From: an uncultured Verrucomicrobia subdivision 3 bacterium
Lineage (GTDB): Bacteria > Verrucomicrobiota > Verrucomicrobiia > Limisphaerales > UBA11358
Direction: 5' to 3'
DNA: 64,000 nt
Assembly: GCA_903850425.1 (NCBI GenBank)
Contig: CAINLR010000044.1
Span: 1 to 64,000, forward strand
Shown: one piece after another, positions 8,356-16,473 of the stretch
Layout: each line of letters opens with the position of its first letter
How positions within the stretch are numbered: position 1 is the stretch's first letter
Notes under the pieces: model-generated
Told to the model about the DNA's origin: nothing
What the model saw: only the letters and a program-made list of their open reading frames with translations
The model's database searches: none
Translations under genes and position numbers: made by a program

Positions 8356-9899
8356 ATCACTGGTTGACCATTCTCACGCTCGTCCCGTTCATCGGCGGAT
8401 TCATCGTCGCCGCGCTCGGAGCGGAACGCAAAAATCTTGTCCGCATCATCGCCCTCGCCACCAGTCTGATTGGGCTTGGCGGTGCGCTCTGCATGTGGAT
8501 GCATTTCGACGCTAAATCCGGCGGCCTCCAGTTCATCGAAAAATTCGAGTGGGTTAAATCGCTCGGCATTCAATACTTCCTCGGCGTGGACGGACTCGGC
8601 CTGCTCATGGTGCTGCTCACCGCCATCGTCACGCCGCTCGCAATTCTCGCTTCGTGGAACGTCGAAGATCGTCCGCACGTCTTCCACGCGCTGGTGCTGT
8701 GGTTGCAGGCGGGACTGTTCGGCACGTTCACCGCGCTGAATTTTTTCCACTGGTTCCTGTTCTGGGAACTCGGCCTGATCCCCGCGTTCTTCCTCATCAA
8801 ACTCTGGGGTGGACCCAAACGCGGCCCGGCGGCGACACAGTTTTTCATCTACACGATGGTCGGCAGCGTGGCGTTGTTATTGAGCTTTTTGGTAATTCGA
8901 CTGGCGACCGGCAGCTTTGATTTCATTGATCTGGCCGGCATGGCGAAGTCGGGTGAGTTGAACACCAAGCTGGCGGCGATCATGCCTTGGGTCAGTTGGA
9001 AATCGAACATCGGCCTGATTGTTTTCTTCGGCGCGTTCCTCGGCTTCGCGGTGAAAGTGCCGGTGATTCCGTTCCATACTTGGCTGCCCGCCGCCTATTC
9101 CGAAGCGCCCAGTTCCGTGACGATGCTGCTGACCGGCGTGATGTCCAAGATGGGCGTCTATGGTTTCCTGCGGATCCTGCTGCCGATTTTCCCCGAACAA
9201 ATCCGCGAGATGCTGACGCCACTGCTTTGGCTCGCCGTCGCAACCATCGTGCTCTCCGCCTGCGCCGCCTTCGCGCAAAAGGATTTGAAGCGGATGCTCG
9301 CCTATTCCTCCATCAACCATCTTGGCTACTGTCTGCTCGCCATGTTTGCGGCCGCAAGTGTGGCGACAGGCGTGACCGCTTCCGATCTCCAGAAAGCCGC
9401 CGCCCTCGACGGCGCGCTGCTGCAAATGTTCAACCACGGCCTCACGGCGTCCGCGCTGTTCTTGTTCGTGTCGCTCCTCGAAAAACGCACCGGCGGTCTG
9501 CGCGGCTTGGACGATTTCGGCGGCATCCGCAAAGTTGTTCCAGTCTTCACCGGCCTCATGGGCATCTCTCTCTTTTCCTCGCTCGGTTTGCCGGGCTTGA
9601 ACGGATTCGTCGGCGAATTCCTGATTTTCAAAGGCGTATTCCCGCTCGAGCCGTGGGCGGCGGCGATCTCGACCATCGGCATTTTAGTCACCGCGATTTT
9701 CCTGCTCACACTCATCCAGCGCATCTTCTGCGGTCCGCTGAACGAACGCTGGGCGAAACTGCCCGACCTCACCACCGCCGAACGCCTGCTGGTGTTGCCA
9801 AGCATCGCACTGATGTTCGTGCTGGGCATCTGGCCGCAATTTATTTTGGGCGCGGTGGACGCGACCGTCATGAAACTGGTGCAACAATTGAATTTCTAA
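8352..9899 (+). CDS. nuoM: NADH-quinone oxidoreductase subunit M (first copy)
   Basis: NuoM is an antiporter-like proton-pumping subunit with 14 helices. This 515-residue copy keeps the hallmark residues: FWELGLIPAFFLIKLWGG with the TM5 Glu, and GFAVKVPVIPFHTWLPAAYS with the TM7 Lys at position 235. The TM8 lysine is in the LTGVMSKMGVYGFLRILLP segment. Its ATG overlaps the nuoL stop as ATGA. A second, quite different NuoM follows one base later, so this operon encodes two. Confidence 0.94.
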   Translation: MNHWLTILTLVPFIGGFIVAALGAERKNLVRIIALATSLIGLGGALCMWMHFDAKSGGLQFIEKFEWVKSLGIQYFLGVDGLGLLMVLLTAIVTPLAILASWNVEDRPHVFHALVLWLQAGLFGTFTALNFFHWFLFWELGLIPAFFLIKLWGGPKRGPAATQFFIYTMVGSVALLLSFLVIRLATGSFDFIDLAGMAKSGELNTKLAAIMPWVSWKSNIGLIVFFGAFLGFAVKVPVIPFHTWLPAAYSEAPSSVTMLLTGVMSKMGVYGFLRILLPIFPEQIREMLTPLLWLAVATIVLSACAAFAQKDLKRMLAYSSINHLGYCLLAMFAAASVATGVTASDLQKAAALDGALLQMFNHGLTASALFLFVSLLEKRTGGLRGLDDFGGIRKVVPVFTGLMGISLFSSLGLPGLNGFVGEFLIFKGVFPLEPWAAAISTIGILVTAIFLLTLIQRIFCGPLNERWAKLPDLTTAERLLVLPSIALMFVLGIWPQFILGAVDATVMKLVQQLNF

Positions 9900-9900
9900 A

Positions 9901-11403
9901 ATGCTCGCCTGGACCATTTACATAACATTCATTGGAGTGCTGGTGCTGATGCTCCTGCCGCGGGACAACGCACGCGCCGCCCGCATCGTCGCCTTGCTCA
10001 CCGCCGTTCTTGGCTGCGCGGTGGCGTTCGTCGGGGCGATCCAGCAGACCAATCCCGGCGAAGTCACTACGATTGTCAAAGCCGATTGGATTCCCGCCAT
10101 CGGGGCAAAATACTTTCTCGCGGCGGACGGCATCAGCCTGGTTTTGGTAGTCCTTACCGGCCTCGCCGCCGTCACGGGGATTCTGTTTTCCTGGAACATT
10201 GAAAAACGCACCAAGGAGTTTTTCGCCTTCTACCTCGCGCTTATCGGCGGCGTCTATGGCGTCTTCCTGAGCTTCGACGTGCTGCTGCTATTCGTTTTCT
10301 ACGAACTGACGATCATTCCGAAATATTTCCTCATCGCGCGCTGGGGCAGCACGCGCAAAGAATACGGCGCGATGAAGCTGGCGTTGTATTCGTTCGTCGG
10401 CAGCCATCTCGTGCTCATCGGCATGATTGCCGCTTGGGTCGTGGCCAAAGGTCAGCTCGGCCATGCCTCGCTGAATCTGGTTGAGTTGTCGCAAGTGGCC
10501 TTCCCAATCGCCTTCCAGCACTGGGTTTTTCCGCTCGTCTTTCTCGGCTTCGCAATTCTGGCTGGTTTGTGGCCGTTCCACACGTGGGCGCCCACTGGTC
10601 ACGTCGCCGCACCGACCGCCGGTTCCATGTTGCTCGCCGGCGTGGTGATGAAGCTCGGCGCTTACGGCTGTTTGCGCGTGGCGATGCTCATGTTCCCCGA
10701 GGGCGTGCGGATGTGGCAGGGGGAAATCGCCTGTCTTGCCGTCGGCGGCATCGTGTATGGCGCGGGTGTGGCGCTGGTGCAAAAAGATTTCAAGTTCGTC
10801 ATCGGCTATTCCAGCGTGAGCCACATGGGCTTTGTGCTGCTCGGCCTCGCCACGCTCAACACCATCGGCCTCGATGGCGCGGTGCTGCAGATGTTCTCGC
10901 ACGGCATCATCGCCGGGCTGCTGTTCGGTGTGGTGGGGCGCATGGTTTACGACCGCACGCACACACGCGATTTCAATGATCTCGAAAAGATGAACGTTGG
11001 CAAGCTGCTGCCGTTCGCCGGCATCACGTTCGTGATCGCGGGCATCGCCTCGATGGGTTTACCCGGTTTCAGCGGTTTCGTCGCAGAGCTCCAAGTGCTG
11101 ATGGGCGCCTGGGCGGTGTTCCCGAAACTCACCATTCTCTCCGGCATCGGCATCGTCGTCGGCGTGGCCTACACGCTGCGCGCCGTGCAAAAAGGATTTT
11201 ACTCGGACGTCCCGGCGGAAGCGCCGCATCATCACCACGAGCATCCGCTGGAACCCATTTCGCTTCCTGAAAAAGTCGGCGCGGTGATGCTCATTGGCGC
11301 ATCACTCGTCGTCGGACTTTTCCCCGGCCTTCTGATGAACTGGATTGAACCTTGTTTTAAATCGTCTCTGTTCAAACGCCTGTTGGAAGGAGGTTCGCTG
11401 TGA
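9901..11403 (+). CDS. nuoM: NADH-quinone oxidoreductase subunit M (second, divergent copy)
   Basis: This is a second NuoM-type subunit of 500 residues, one base after the first. It has FYELTIIPKYFLIARWGS with the TM5 Glu135 and LLAGVVMKLGAYGCLRVAM with the TM8 Lys. In the TM7 motif it reads FAILAGLWPFHTWAP where the first copy reads FAVKVPVIPFHTWLP, so the TM7 lysine is replaced by Leu220. It is clearly not a recent tandem duplicate, as the two copies differ throughout. A short His cluster (HHHHEH) occurs near the C-terminus. Operons with two NuoM genes have been reported and are known as 2M complex I; assigning this one to that class is inference. Confidence 0.92.
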   Translation: MLAWTIYITFIGVLVLMLLPRDNARAARIVALLTAVLGCAVAFVGAIQQTNPGEVTTIVKADWIPAIGAKYFLAADGISLVLVVLTGLAAVTGILFSWNIEKRTKEFFAFYLALIGGVYGVFLSFDVLLLFVFYELTIIPKYFLIARWGSTRKEYGAMKLALYSFVGSHLVLIGMIAAWVVAKGQLGHASLNLVELSQVAFPIAFQHWVFPLVFLGFAILAGLWPFHTWAPTGHVAAPTAGSMLLAGVVMKLGAYGCLRVAMLMFPEGVRMWQGEIACLAVGGIVYGAGVALVQKDFKFVIGYSSVSHMGFVLLGLATLNTIGLDGAVLQMFSHGIIAGLLFGVVGRMVYDRTHTRDFNDLEKMNVGKLLPFAGITFVIAGIASMGLPGFSGFVAELQVLMGAWAVFPKLTILSGIGIVVGVAYTLRAVQKGFYSDVPAEAPHHHHEHPLEPISLPEKVGAVMLIGASLVVGLFPGLLMNWIEPCFKSSLFKRLLEGGSL

Positions 11404-12857
11404 ACTATCTCCAACTGCTGCAACTCGCCGCGCCGGAAACCATCGTGACGGTCACGGTGCTGGCCGTGCTGGGTTTGGACCTGACGGTGCTGCGCGGCAA
11501 ATCCATCGCCGCCCGCTTCCACGCCGGTGTCTTTCTCTCGGTGCTTGGTTGCGCGTCCGCCGCGCTGTTGGCGTTCACCCGCCATCAAGATGCGAACTTG
11601 CTGAACGGCATTCTCATCGCCAATCCCACGGTGGACTTCATCAAAGTCGCGTTGCTCGTGCTGACGATTTTCACGTTGCTGATTTCCACCTCCGGAAAAT
11701 TCACCGATCACGTCGGAGAGTATCTGTCGCTGGTCCTGCTCGCCACCATCGGCCTGATGTTCCTCGTCAGCACCGAAGACCTGCTGATGATTTTCATCGC
11801 GCTTGAACTGGCCAGCCTCTCGCTCTACATCCTTACCGCATTCAACAAACACAATTCCAAGTCCAGCGAAGCCGCGTTGAAATATTTCCTGTTCGGCGGC
11901 ATGTCCGCGGCGTTTCTGCTGTTTGGCTTCAGCCTGCTCTACGGGATTTCCGGTTCCACCAATCTGCGCGAAATCGCCACCGGCATCGCAGGCCGGGGAC
12001 TCGATCCGCTATTGCTCGTGGCCATCGTGACGACCGTGATCGGCTTCGGTTTCAAAGTGGCCGCCGTGCCGTTTCATCTCTGGGCACCCGACGCCTACGA
12101 AGGCGCGCCCACGCCCAGCGCCGCGTTCATCGCCGCCGGTTCCAAAGTCGCGAGCTTTTTCATCCTCGCCAAAATTTTCACGCTCGGTTTCGCGGGCGCG
12201 CAAGGCAGTGCCGTCTGGCATGGCTACCTTTCCGGTTGGACGCCAACCGTCGCGGTCGTCGCCGCGCTTTCAATGGTGCTGGGCAATCTGACCGCCATCG
12301 TGCAATCCAGCGTCAAACGCCTGCTCGCCTACTCCGCCATCGCCCACGCGGGCTACATGCTGCTCGGCGTGCTCTCCAACACCCCGCTCAGCGCCAGCGC
12401 GATGATGTTTTACGTCATCACCTACGCATTGACCGTGATCGGCGCGTTCGGCGTGGTGGCCGTGGTGGAAGACGCCACGGGCAGCGATGCGATTGCCAAT
12501 TTCAACGGCCTCAGTCGCCGCGCTCCGGGGCTGTCGTTGTGCCTGCTGATTTTCCTGTTATCGCTCGGTGGCATTCCGCCGCTCGCGGGTTTCATCGGCA
12601 AATTCTTTCTGTTCAGCGCGGCCGTTGGCGCGGAGAACCATCTCGGCCTGCTCTGGCTGGTGATACTCGCCATCGCCATGAGCGCGGTGTCCTTCTACTA
12701 CTACCTGCGCGTGCTCAAAGCGGCGTATGTTCAGGACGCCCCCGAAAACGCTCCCGCCATCCAGGTGCCGCTCGTCACGATGTTCACGCTCGTGCTGCTG
12801 GCGCTGCTGGTAATCCTGCTCGGCTGCGCGCCGGGTTTGCTGACGCAGTATTTGTGA
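11400..12857 (+). CDS. nuoN: NADH-quinone oxidoreductase subunit N
   Basis: NuoN is the third antiporter-like subunit, next to NuoK. The 485-residue product has IALELASLSLYILTAFNKH in the TM5 region, GFGFKVAAVPFHLWAPDAYE with the TM7 Lys, and SVKRLLAYSAIAHAGYMLLG. The GTG start at 11400 overlaps the preceding stop as GTGA and has a strong AAGGAGG (11387-11393) six bases upstream, which supports it. It is the last gene of the operon; no typical terminator follows, only a palindromic repeat. Confidence 0.95.
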   Translation: MNYLQLLQLAAPETIVTVTVLAVLGLDLTVLRGKSIAARFHAGVFLSVLGCASAALLAFTRHQDANLLNGILIANPTVDFIKVALLVLTIFTLLISTSGKFTDHVGEYLSLVLLATIGLMFLVSTEDLLMIFIALELASLSLYILTAFNKHNSKSSEAALKYFLFGGMSAAFLLFGFSLLYGISGSTNLREIATGIAGRGLDPLLLVAIVTTVIGFGFKVAAVPFHLWAPDAYEGAPTPSAAFIAAGSKVASFFILAKIFTLGFAGAQGSAVWHGYLSGWTPTVAVVAALSMVLGNLTAIVQSSVKRLLAYSAIAHAGYMLLGVLSNTPLSASAMMFYVITYALTVIGAFGVVAVVEDATGSDAIANFNGLSRRAPGLSLCLLIFLLSLGGIPPLAGFIGKFFLFSAAVGAENHLGLLWLVILAIAMSAVSFYYYLRVLKAAYVQDAPENAPAIQVPLVTMFTLVLLALLVILLGCAPGLLTQYL

Positions 12858-12923
12858 CGGTTTCATAATAGCTTCAGTTGTCAGCGCTTTTCTTTTGCGG
12901 ATGGAAAGCGGTAGAGGGCTACC

Positions 12924-12986
12924 GCAGTCCAAGACGCTGGCGCGTTGACCTTCCGTCTTGAATTGGCGCGAAGCGTCTTGGACTGC
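12924..12986. repeat. Palindromic repeat after the nuo operon
   Basis: A perfect 15-bp inverted repeat (GCAGTCCAAGACGCT at 12924-12938, its complement at 12972-12986) lies in a larger element from about 12880 to 13060 that also contains GGTAGAGGGCTACC and a second small palindrome AAATTGAG-CTCAATTT near 13017. Elements with the same GCAGTCCAAGACGCT word are familiar to me from Verrucomicrobiota intergenic DNA. It may end nuo transcription but lacks a T-run. Confidence 0.75.
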
Positions 12987-13095
12987 GCCGGCCCTCCGGC
13001 GCTTTGCGGGATTTTGAAATTGAGCCTCAATTTTTGAATGGCGCAAATTTGGATTTGAGAATCTGCGCCGTCCGCGTAACCTTCCGGCACAATTT

Positions 13096-13479
13096 ATGAG
13101 CAACATTCCTTCTGATCTGAAATACGCCAAATCTCACGAATGGGTCCGCGTCAGCGGCGACACCGCTGTCGTCGGCATCACCGACCACGCGCAAGCCGAA
13201 CTCACCGACATCGTGTTCGTGGAACTTCCCGCCGTGGGCCGCCAGGTCAAGGCCGGCGAAGCCTGCGCGGTGGTGGAATCCGTCAAGACCGCCAGCGACA
13301 TCTACTCGCCCGTCAGCGGCGAAATCACCGCCGTCAACCAGGCCGTGGTGGACAACCCCGCGCTCGTGAACACCGCGCCCGACAGCGACGGCTGGTTCTA
13401 CAAAATCAAATTGAGCAACGCGGCGGAACTTAATGCGCTGCTCTCGCCGGCAGATTACAAGAAGCAGATTGGCGGCTAA
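13096..13479 (+). CDS. gcvH: Glycine cleavage system H protein
   Basis: GcvH shuttles the aminomethyl group between the P, T and L proteins of the glycine cleavage system on a lipoyl arm. The 127-residue product has the normal length and the motif SHEWVRV at the N-terminus, with the lipoylation site [17 protein letters not shown] (Lys64). gcvT and gcvP are not adjacent. Lipoyl synthase lipA, which builds the cofactor, is 3 kb away but in a separate transcription unit. A strong terminator follows at 13498. Confidence 0.97.
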   Translation: MSNIPSDLKYAKSHEWVRVSGDTAVVGITDHAQAELTDIVFVELPAVGRQVKAGEACAVVESVKTASDIYSPVSGEITAVNQAVVDNPALVNTAPDSDGWFYKIKLSNAAELNALLSPADYKKQIGG

Positions 13480-13497
13480 TACCCTTAAAACAATTCA

Positions 13498-13531
13498 AGC
13501 GCGGATGGCGAAAGCCGTCCGCGCTTTTTCT
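13498..13531 (+). terminator. Rho-independent terminator after gcvH
   Basis: A 12-bp stem (AGCGCGGATGGC, 13498-13509, pairing with 13514-13525, one G-U pair) with a GAAA tetraloop is followed by a T-rich run. It is 18 bases after the gcvH stop and clearly ends this unit. Confidence 0.92.
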
Positions 13532-13583
13532 TTTCGGAGAATTTTCAACTCACGCGCAACCGATCAATATGTAGGCGGCGTGG

Positions 13584-13865
13584 TCACGGCTTCCGTCTGG
13601 TAAATGTCCTGTCGCAGCTTCCCGCCGTGCCCTGCTGGTAATCCGAGTAAGTAATACACGCTCTAAACGTGTCTGTCTTGCCAGAGCAAAAATCTCGAAA
13701 ACCCGCGAGAGCGTCGTCCAGCAAACACTCCTTTAGCCTGCCTGCACTGTCTGGCATCTCAAACATGTAATGTCGGTATGGAGGCTGCTCAAGAGTCGTC
13801 AAATACTCGCCAAACTCAATTACTCCATCAATGCCAACCGTCTTGTTAGTCTTTGGGTCGCTCAT
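13584..13865 (-). CDS. Hypothetical protein, 93 aa
   Basis: I do not recognise this protein. It has 93 residues with no signal peptide or membrane segment, a middle part with DSAGRLKECLLDDALAGF that could be a helix, and a basic C-terminus (RTFTRRKP). It starts 13 bases after the stop of the secreted-protein gene at 13879-14376 on the same strand, so the two may form a small operon. The downstream end runs into low-conservation intergenic sequence, and the C-terminus may be altered by drift. Whether it is expressed cannot be judged from sequence. Confidence 0.4.
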   Translation of the reverse strand: MSDPKTNKTVGIDGVIEFGEYLTTLEQPPYRHYMFEMPDSAGRLKECLLDDALAGFRDFCSGKTDTFRACITYSDYQQGTAGSCDRTFTRRKP

Positions 13866-13878
13866 AAAATCTTGGTGT

Positions 13879-14376
13879 CTATTGTTTCAGTGCTCTGTCT
13901 ACTTTTGTCCTTACTAGGCTTTTCAAAGACTCATCCTGAATACCGTCCACAAGCTTCTTCGCTCCATCCATATCGCCTGCTTTCACCAAGCTCACGACAG
14001 CTTTTGCTTTGGTTTCGGCCAAGTCTTCGGCGGCTTGTTGTGCCGTTGAAGTAGCTGATTCGGATGGGCCTTGGGCTTCTCTGGCTCTCTGAAGTGCAGC
14101 TAATTCTTTGTCTGTATCAATAGGCGTCAGACTGGCACTGCCATCTGCAAGCCTGTAAGTAACCGCAACCAATTCCACCCCTCTCTTGTCGTTAACTTGG
14201 TATTTCCAAAGCCTTCCTGTTTGCGTATCGAGCATATATGTCGAAAGAACTGTGCCTCCTATTTGGCCGAAAACGTAACGACCACCAGAGACTCCCAAAC
14301 TGTCGCCATGCACCGGGCTATCTTCAGCCAACGCCGGAAGTGTAAATAGTGCCAATGTCAGAATTAGTCTTTTCAT
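13879..14376 (-). CDS. Secreted or periplasmic hypothetical protein, 165 aa
   Basis: The protein starts MKRLILTLALFTLPALAEDS, a classic Sec signal peptide with cleavage after ALA. I chose ATG 14376; the frame continues 13 codons upstream but without a signal-like start. The mature part has a beta-like N-terminal half containing GGRYVFGQIG, LDTQTGRLWKYQVND and VAVTYRLADG, like a short periplasmic domain, then a charged helical C-terminal half (ELAALQRAREAQG to VRTKVDRALKQ). No known enzyme motif. It precedes the 93-aa gene on the same strand. Confidence 0.65.
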   Translation of the reverse strand: MKRLILTLALFTLPALAEDSPVHGDSLGVSGGRYVFGQIGGTVLSTYMLDTQTGRLWKYQVNDKRGVELVAVTYRLADGSASLTPIDTDKELAALQRAREAQGPSESATSTAQQAAEDLAETKAKAVVSLVKAGDMDGAKKLVDGIQDESLKSLVRTKVDRALKQ

Positions 14377-14668
14377 AATTATGTCTGTTGTGTGATATGC
14401 ACGAGCTGCGTTCAACTAGTAATGGGCAGCCGGTTGGTTGGCCTATCAACGGTTCCGCGCAGCCTATCAGATTTCATGGCTTGACCCTAAGTTCGCGGGA
14501 AATCCGTGTCGAGCTTTAAGTGGAGCGGAATCGGGTCGAGCAAACGGCCGGCACAAGCCCGGCGCAACGGCCCCCACCGCCTCGGCGACGGGGTGGATGC
14601 CGTCCGACACGCCGTTCATGGCTTCGGCCACGCGGTTGGCGCGGCACCACGTAAGCCGAAGGCTTGCC

Positions 14669-14849
14669 AGAAATTAGCCGGGGGTTGAGTCCCAATTCTG
14701 ATTGGGACGATACGCTCGGTAGCTCGTTCCAAAATGACACATCCCTGAAAGGGTGGCAGAAGATTCTCGCCCCCCTCCAGGGTGCAAAATTCCCCGCACA
14801 TTTTCCGGGGGTATCGCTCCCCGACTCGCTCAACCCCCGGCTAATTTCT
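14669..14849. repeat. Long inverted-repeat element with 21-bp perfect arms
   Basis: A perfect 21-bp inverted repeat (14669-14689 and 14829-14849, core AAATTAGCCGGGGGTTGAG) encloses about 140 bases. The interior holds CCCTGAAAGGGTGGCAGAA and CCCCCTCCAGGGTGC, which may form inner hairpins, and a CTCATCCCTCCGGGATGA palindrome follows just outside. This has the form of a non-autonomous mobile or REP-like element. No coding gene is seen in it. Confidence 0.8.
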
Positions 14850-14914
14850 CTCATCCCTCCGGGATGATTCATTGGCTCAACGGTCGCAACTTGGATCTTA
14901 TTTCGTAGCAGCCC

Positions 14915-14966
14915 ACGTGAGGAGGCTCATTTCAAAACCGGAGAATTATTCAGAGCCTCCTCACGT
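14915..14966. repeat. GAGCCTCCTCACGT hairpin repeat, copy A
   Basis: Perfect 14-bp arms (ACGTGAGGAGGCTC at 14915-14928, complement at 14953-14966) with a 24-base loop. The same words recur at 22173-22237 and as a single arm at 39481-39499, so this is a dispersed repeat family in this genome. It lies before the 3' end of fpr. Confidence 0.85.
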
Positions 14967-15028
14967 CGGCCGCTAAGGTGATTTGAGTCCCATCACCTCG
15001 ACTCCTGCTTCACCGCAGTGAGCGTGGT

Positions 15029-15847
15029 TCACCAGTATTCTTCCGAGTGGATGGTGCCGATTTCCTTGCCGTGGCTGGACGTGAAGCCCTTGGCTTCGAG
15101 TTGCGCCTTGACGACTTTGACCATTTCCGGGTTGCCGCATAGGAAGACTTCAGCCTGCGCCGGGTCGAGCGCCAGTCCGGAATCTTGTTCCACCGCGCCC
15201 TGTTCCAAAATGGTCTGGATGCGACCGGTGCGGCCGACAAAATGCGGATCCTGATCGGGCCGCGTGATGCTGGGAATGTAGGTAAAATTCGGGCGCAGGC
15301 GCGCGAGACTTTCCAGTTCGCCGCGGTAGCCGAGATCCCAACTGTATCGTGCGCCGTGCAGGACGATGAACTTGCGTTGTGTCTCGTGCATCAGCATCGT
15401 CCGCAGCATGGAAATATAAGGTGCCAGTCCGGTGCCGGTGGCGATGAGGATGACCGATTTGCCGGGCGCCACGCGGTCGAGCGTGAAGACGCCACTGGCT
15501 TTTGGCCCGAGAAAAACGCGGCTGCCGTGCTTCAAGGCAAACAGGCGCGGCGTGAGCTGGCCGCTGGTGATGAGCGTCAGATAAAATTCGATATAACGGC
15601 GCTCCACGCTGGACGACGCGATGCTGTAGGCGCGGCGAATCATCTTGTCCGCCTCGGTGACGGGTTCCTCCGCCGCAGCTTCCGCCACGCGCGGAGCGCT
15701 GCCTTGCAGCCCCAGCACGCCGAATTGGCCGGGCTTGAAGTCAAACAGCGGCGCGTCGGGCCGGACCCGGAGCACGACCAATTCCGGATGGATTTCCTCG
15801 CGTCCGACGACGGTGGCGTTATAGGGGCTGGTGGTTTCGGTGCTCAT
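15029..15847 (-). CDS. fpr: Ferredoxin/flavodoxin-NADP+ reductase
   Basis: This FAD enzyme moves electrons between NADPH and ferredoxin or flavodoxin. The 272-residue product has the FAD-binding motif RRAYSIASS, the NADP-binding GTGLAPYISMLR, the VFLCGNPEMV segment and a C-terminal aromatic tail ending SEEYW, like the bacterial Fpr class ending in EKYW. ATG 15847 (MSTETTSPYN) is chosen; 24 upstream codons are open but not conserved-looking. Because the complex I in this window lacks its NADH module, a ferredoxin-linked reductase nearby is suggestive, but they are separate units 2 kb apart. Confidence 0.88.
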   Translation of the reverse strand: MSTETTSPYNATVVGREEIHPELVVLRVRPDAPLFDFKPGQFGVLGLQGSAPRVAEAAAEEPVTEADKMIRRAYSIASSSVERRYIEFYLTLITSGQLTPRLFALKHGSRVFLGPKASGVFTLDRVAPGKSVILIATGTGLAPYISMLRTMLMHETQRKFIVLHGARYSWDLGYRGELESLARLRPNFTYIPSITRPDQDPHFVGRTGRIQTILEQGAVEQDSGLALDPAQAEVFLCGNPEMVKVVKAQLEAKGFTSSHGKEIGTIHSEEYW

Positions 15848-16046
15848 GGCGGTGGCTGAAAAAACATTCAGGGCCTGAAAAACAGGCGGTTCAATTTGGT
15901 CGTGATTGGAATTGCACAAAGCTTCACATCTTTTGCGGGCGAAAGTATAGGGATGCCGCGTTGGATATCAATACCGGGCTTAACTCGATTTGGGCCTTCC
16001 TGAAAACGTCGTGTCATCCGCAGGCGTCTGTGGTTAAATTTCCGTC

Positions 16047-16289
16047 ATGAAAATTCGTTTGTTCATCAAGCCTTACTGTGGATGGTGCCACAAGGCGATG
16101 GTTTGGCTCGACGACCACGACCTCCAGTATCAAGAGCTCGATGTCATCGCCGATGCGGCGGCGTTTGCCGAGATGGTCCGCTTGTCGGGCCAGGAACTCG
16201 CACCGGTGCTGGAGGTGGAGGGCAAGGTCCTGGCGGATTTCGGGCCGGAAGAATTGCCTGGATTTTTTAAGAACTTGAACCACGGATAA
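16047..16289 (+). CDS. Glutaredoxin-like protein
   Basis: An 80-residue thioredoxin-fold protein that starts with the strand MKIRLFIKPYCGWCHKA, so the dithiol active site is Cys11-Gly-Trp-Cys14. The later part has APVLEVEGKVLADFG, where the cis-Pro of the fold is expected. It probably reduces disulfides or mixed thiols in the cytoplasm. It is transcribed divergently from fpr. The gene end overlaps the start of a palindromic repeat, so the last few residues (NHG) come from repeat DNA. Confidence 0.82.
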   Translation: MKIRLFIKPYCGWCHKAMVWLDDHDLQYQELDVIADAAAFAEMVRLSGQELAPVLEVEGKVLADFGPEELPGFFKNLNHG

Positions 16290-16458
16290 CCACGGATGGA
16301 CACGGATTTTCATCGGACCGAGCGCGGCTGTGTGCGGAGCACCAGCCGCAGCACGCCCATTCATTTTACGGCTTCCAAGTGGCCACGCGCTGCGGCTGGT
16401 CTTTCAGACCCAGCCGCGCTCCGATTTTATCCGTGTGCATCTGGGGCCATCCGTGGTT
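16288..16458. repeat. Nested palindromic repeat before lipA
   Basis: Three nested arm pairs are visible: AACCACGGATGGACACGGAT (16288-16307) against 16429-16458 with a small bulge, GAGCGCGGCTG (16320-16330) against 16411-16421, and CCAGCCGCAGC (16342-16352) against 16389-16399. The whole 170-bp block can fold into one long cruciform or hairpin and ends 15 bases before lipA. The CCACGGATGGACACGGAT words are frequent in Verrucomicrobiota intergenic repeats. Confidence 0.85.
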
Positions 16459-16473
16459 AGAATTAGTTTTTTC

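Larger units (their letters stand above)
14377..15028. other. Intergenic repeat cluster
   Basis: About 650 bases hold no credible gene. The short frames here translate palindromic repeats. Two repeat elements are described separately (14669-14849 and 14915-14966). The GC-rich part around 14500-14668 probably belongs to the first element. Confidence 0.6.

Noticed and set aside
14438-14872. Several 60-118 residue frames on both strands
   Set aside because: They translate the inverted-repeat element and have no independent support.
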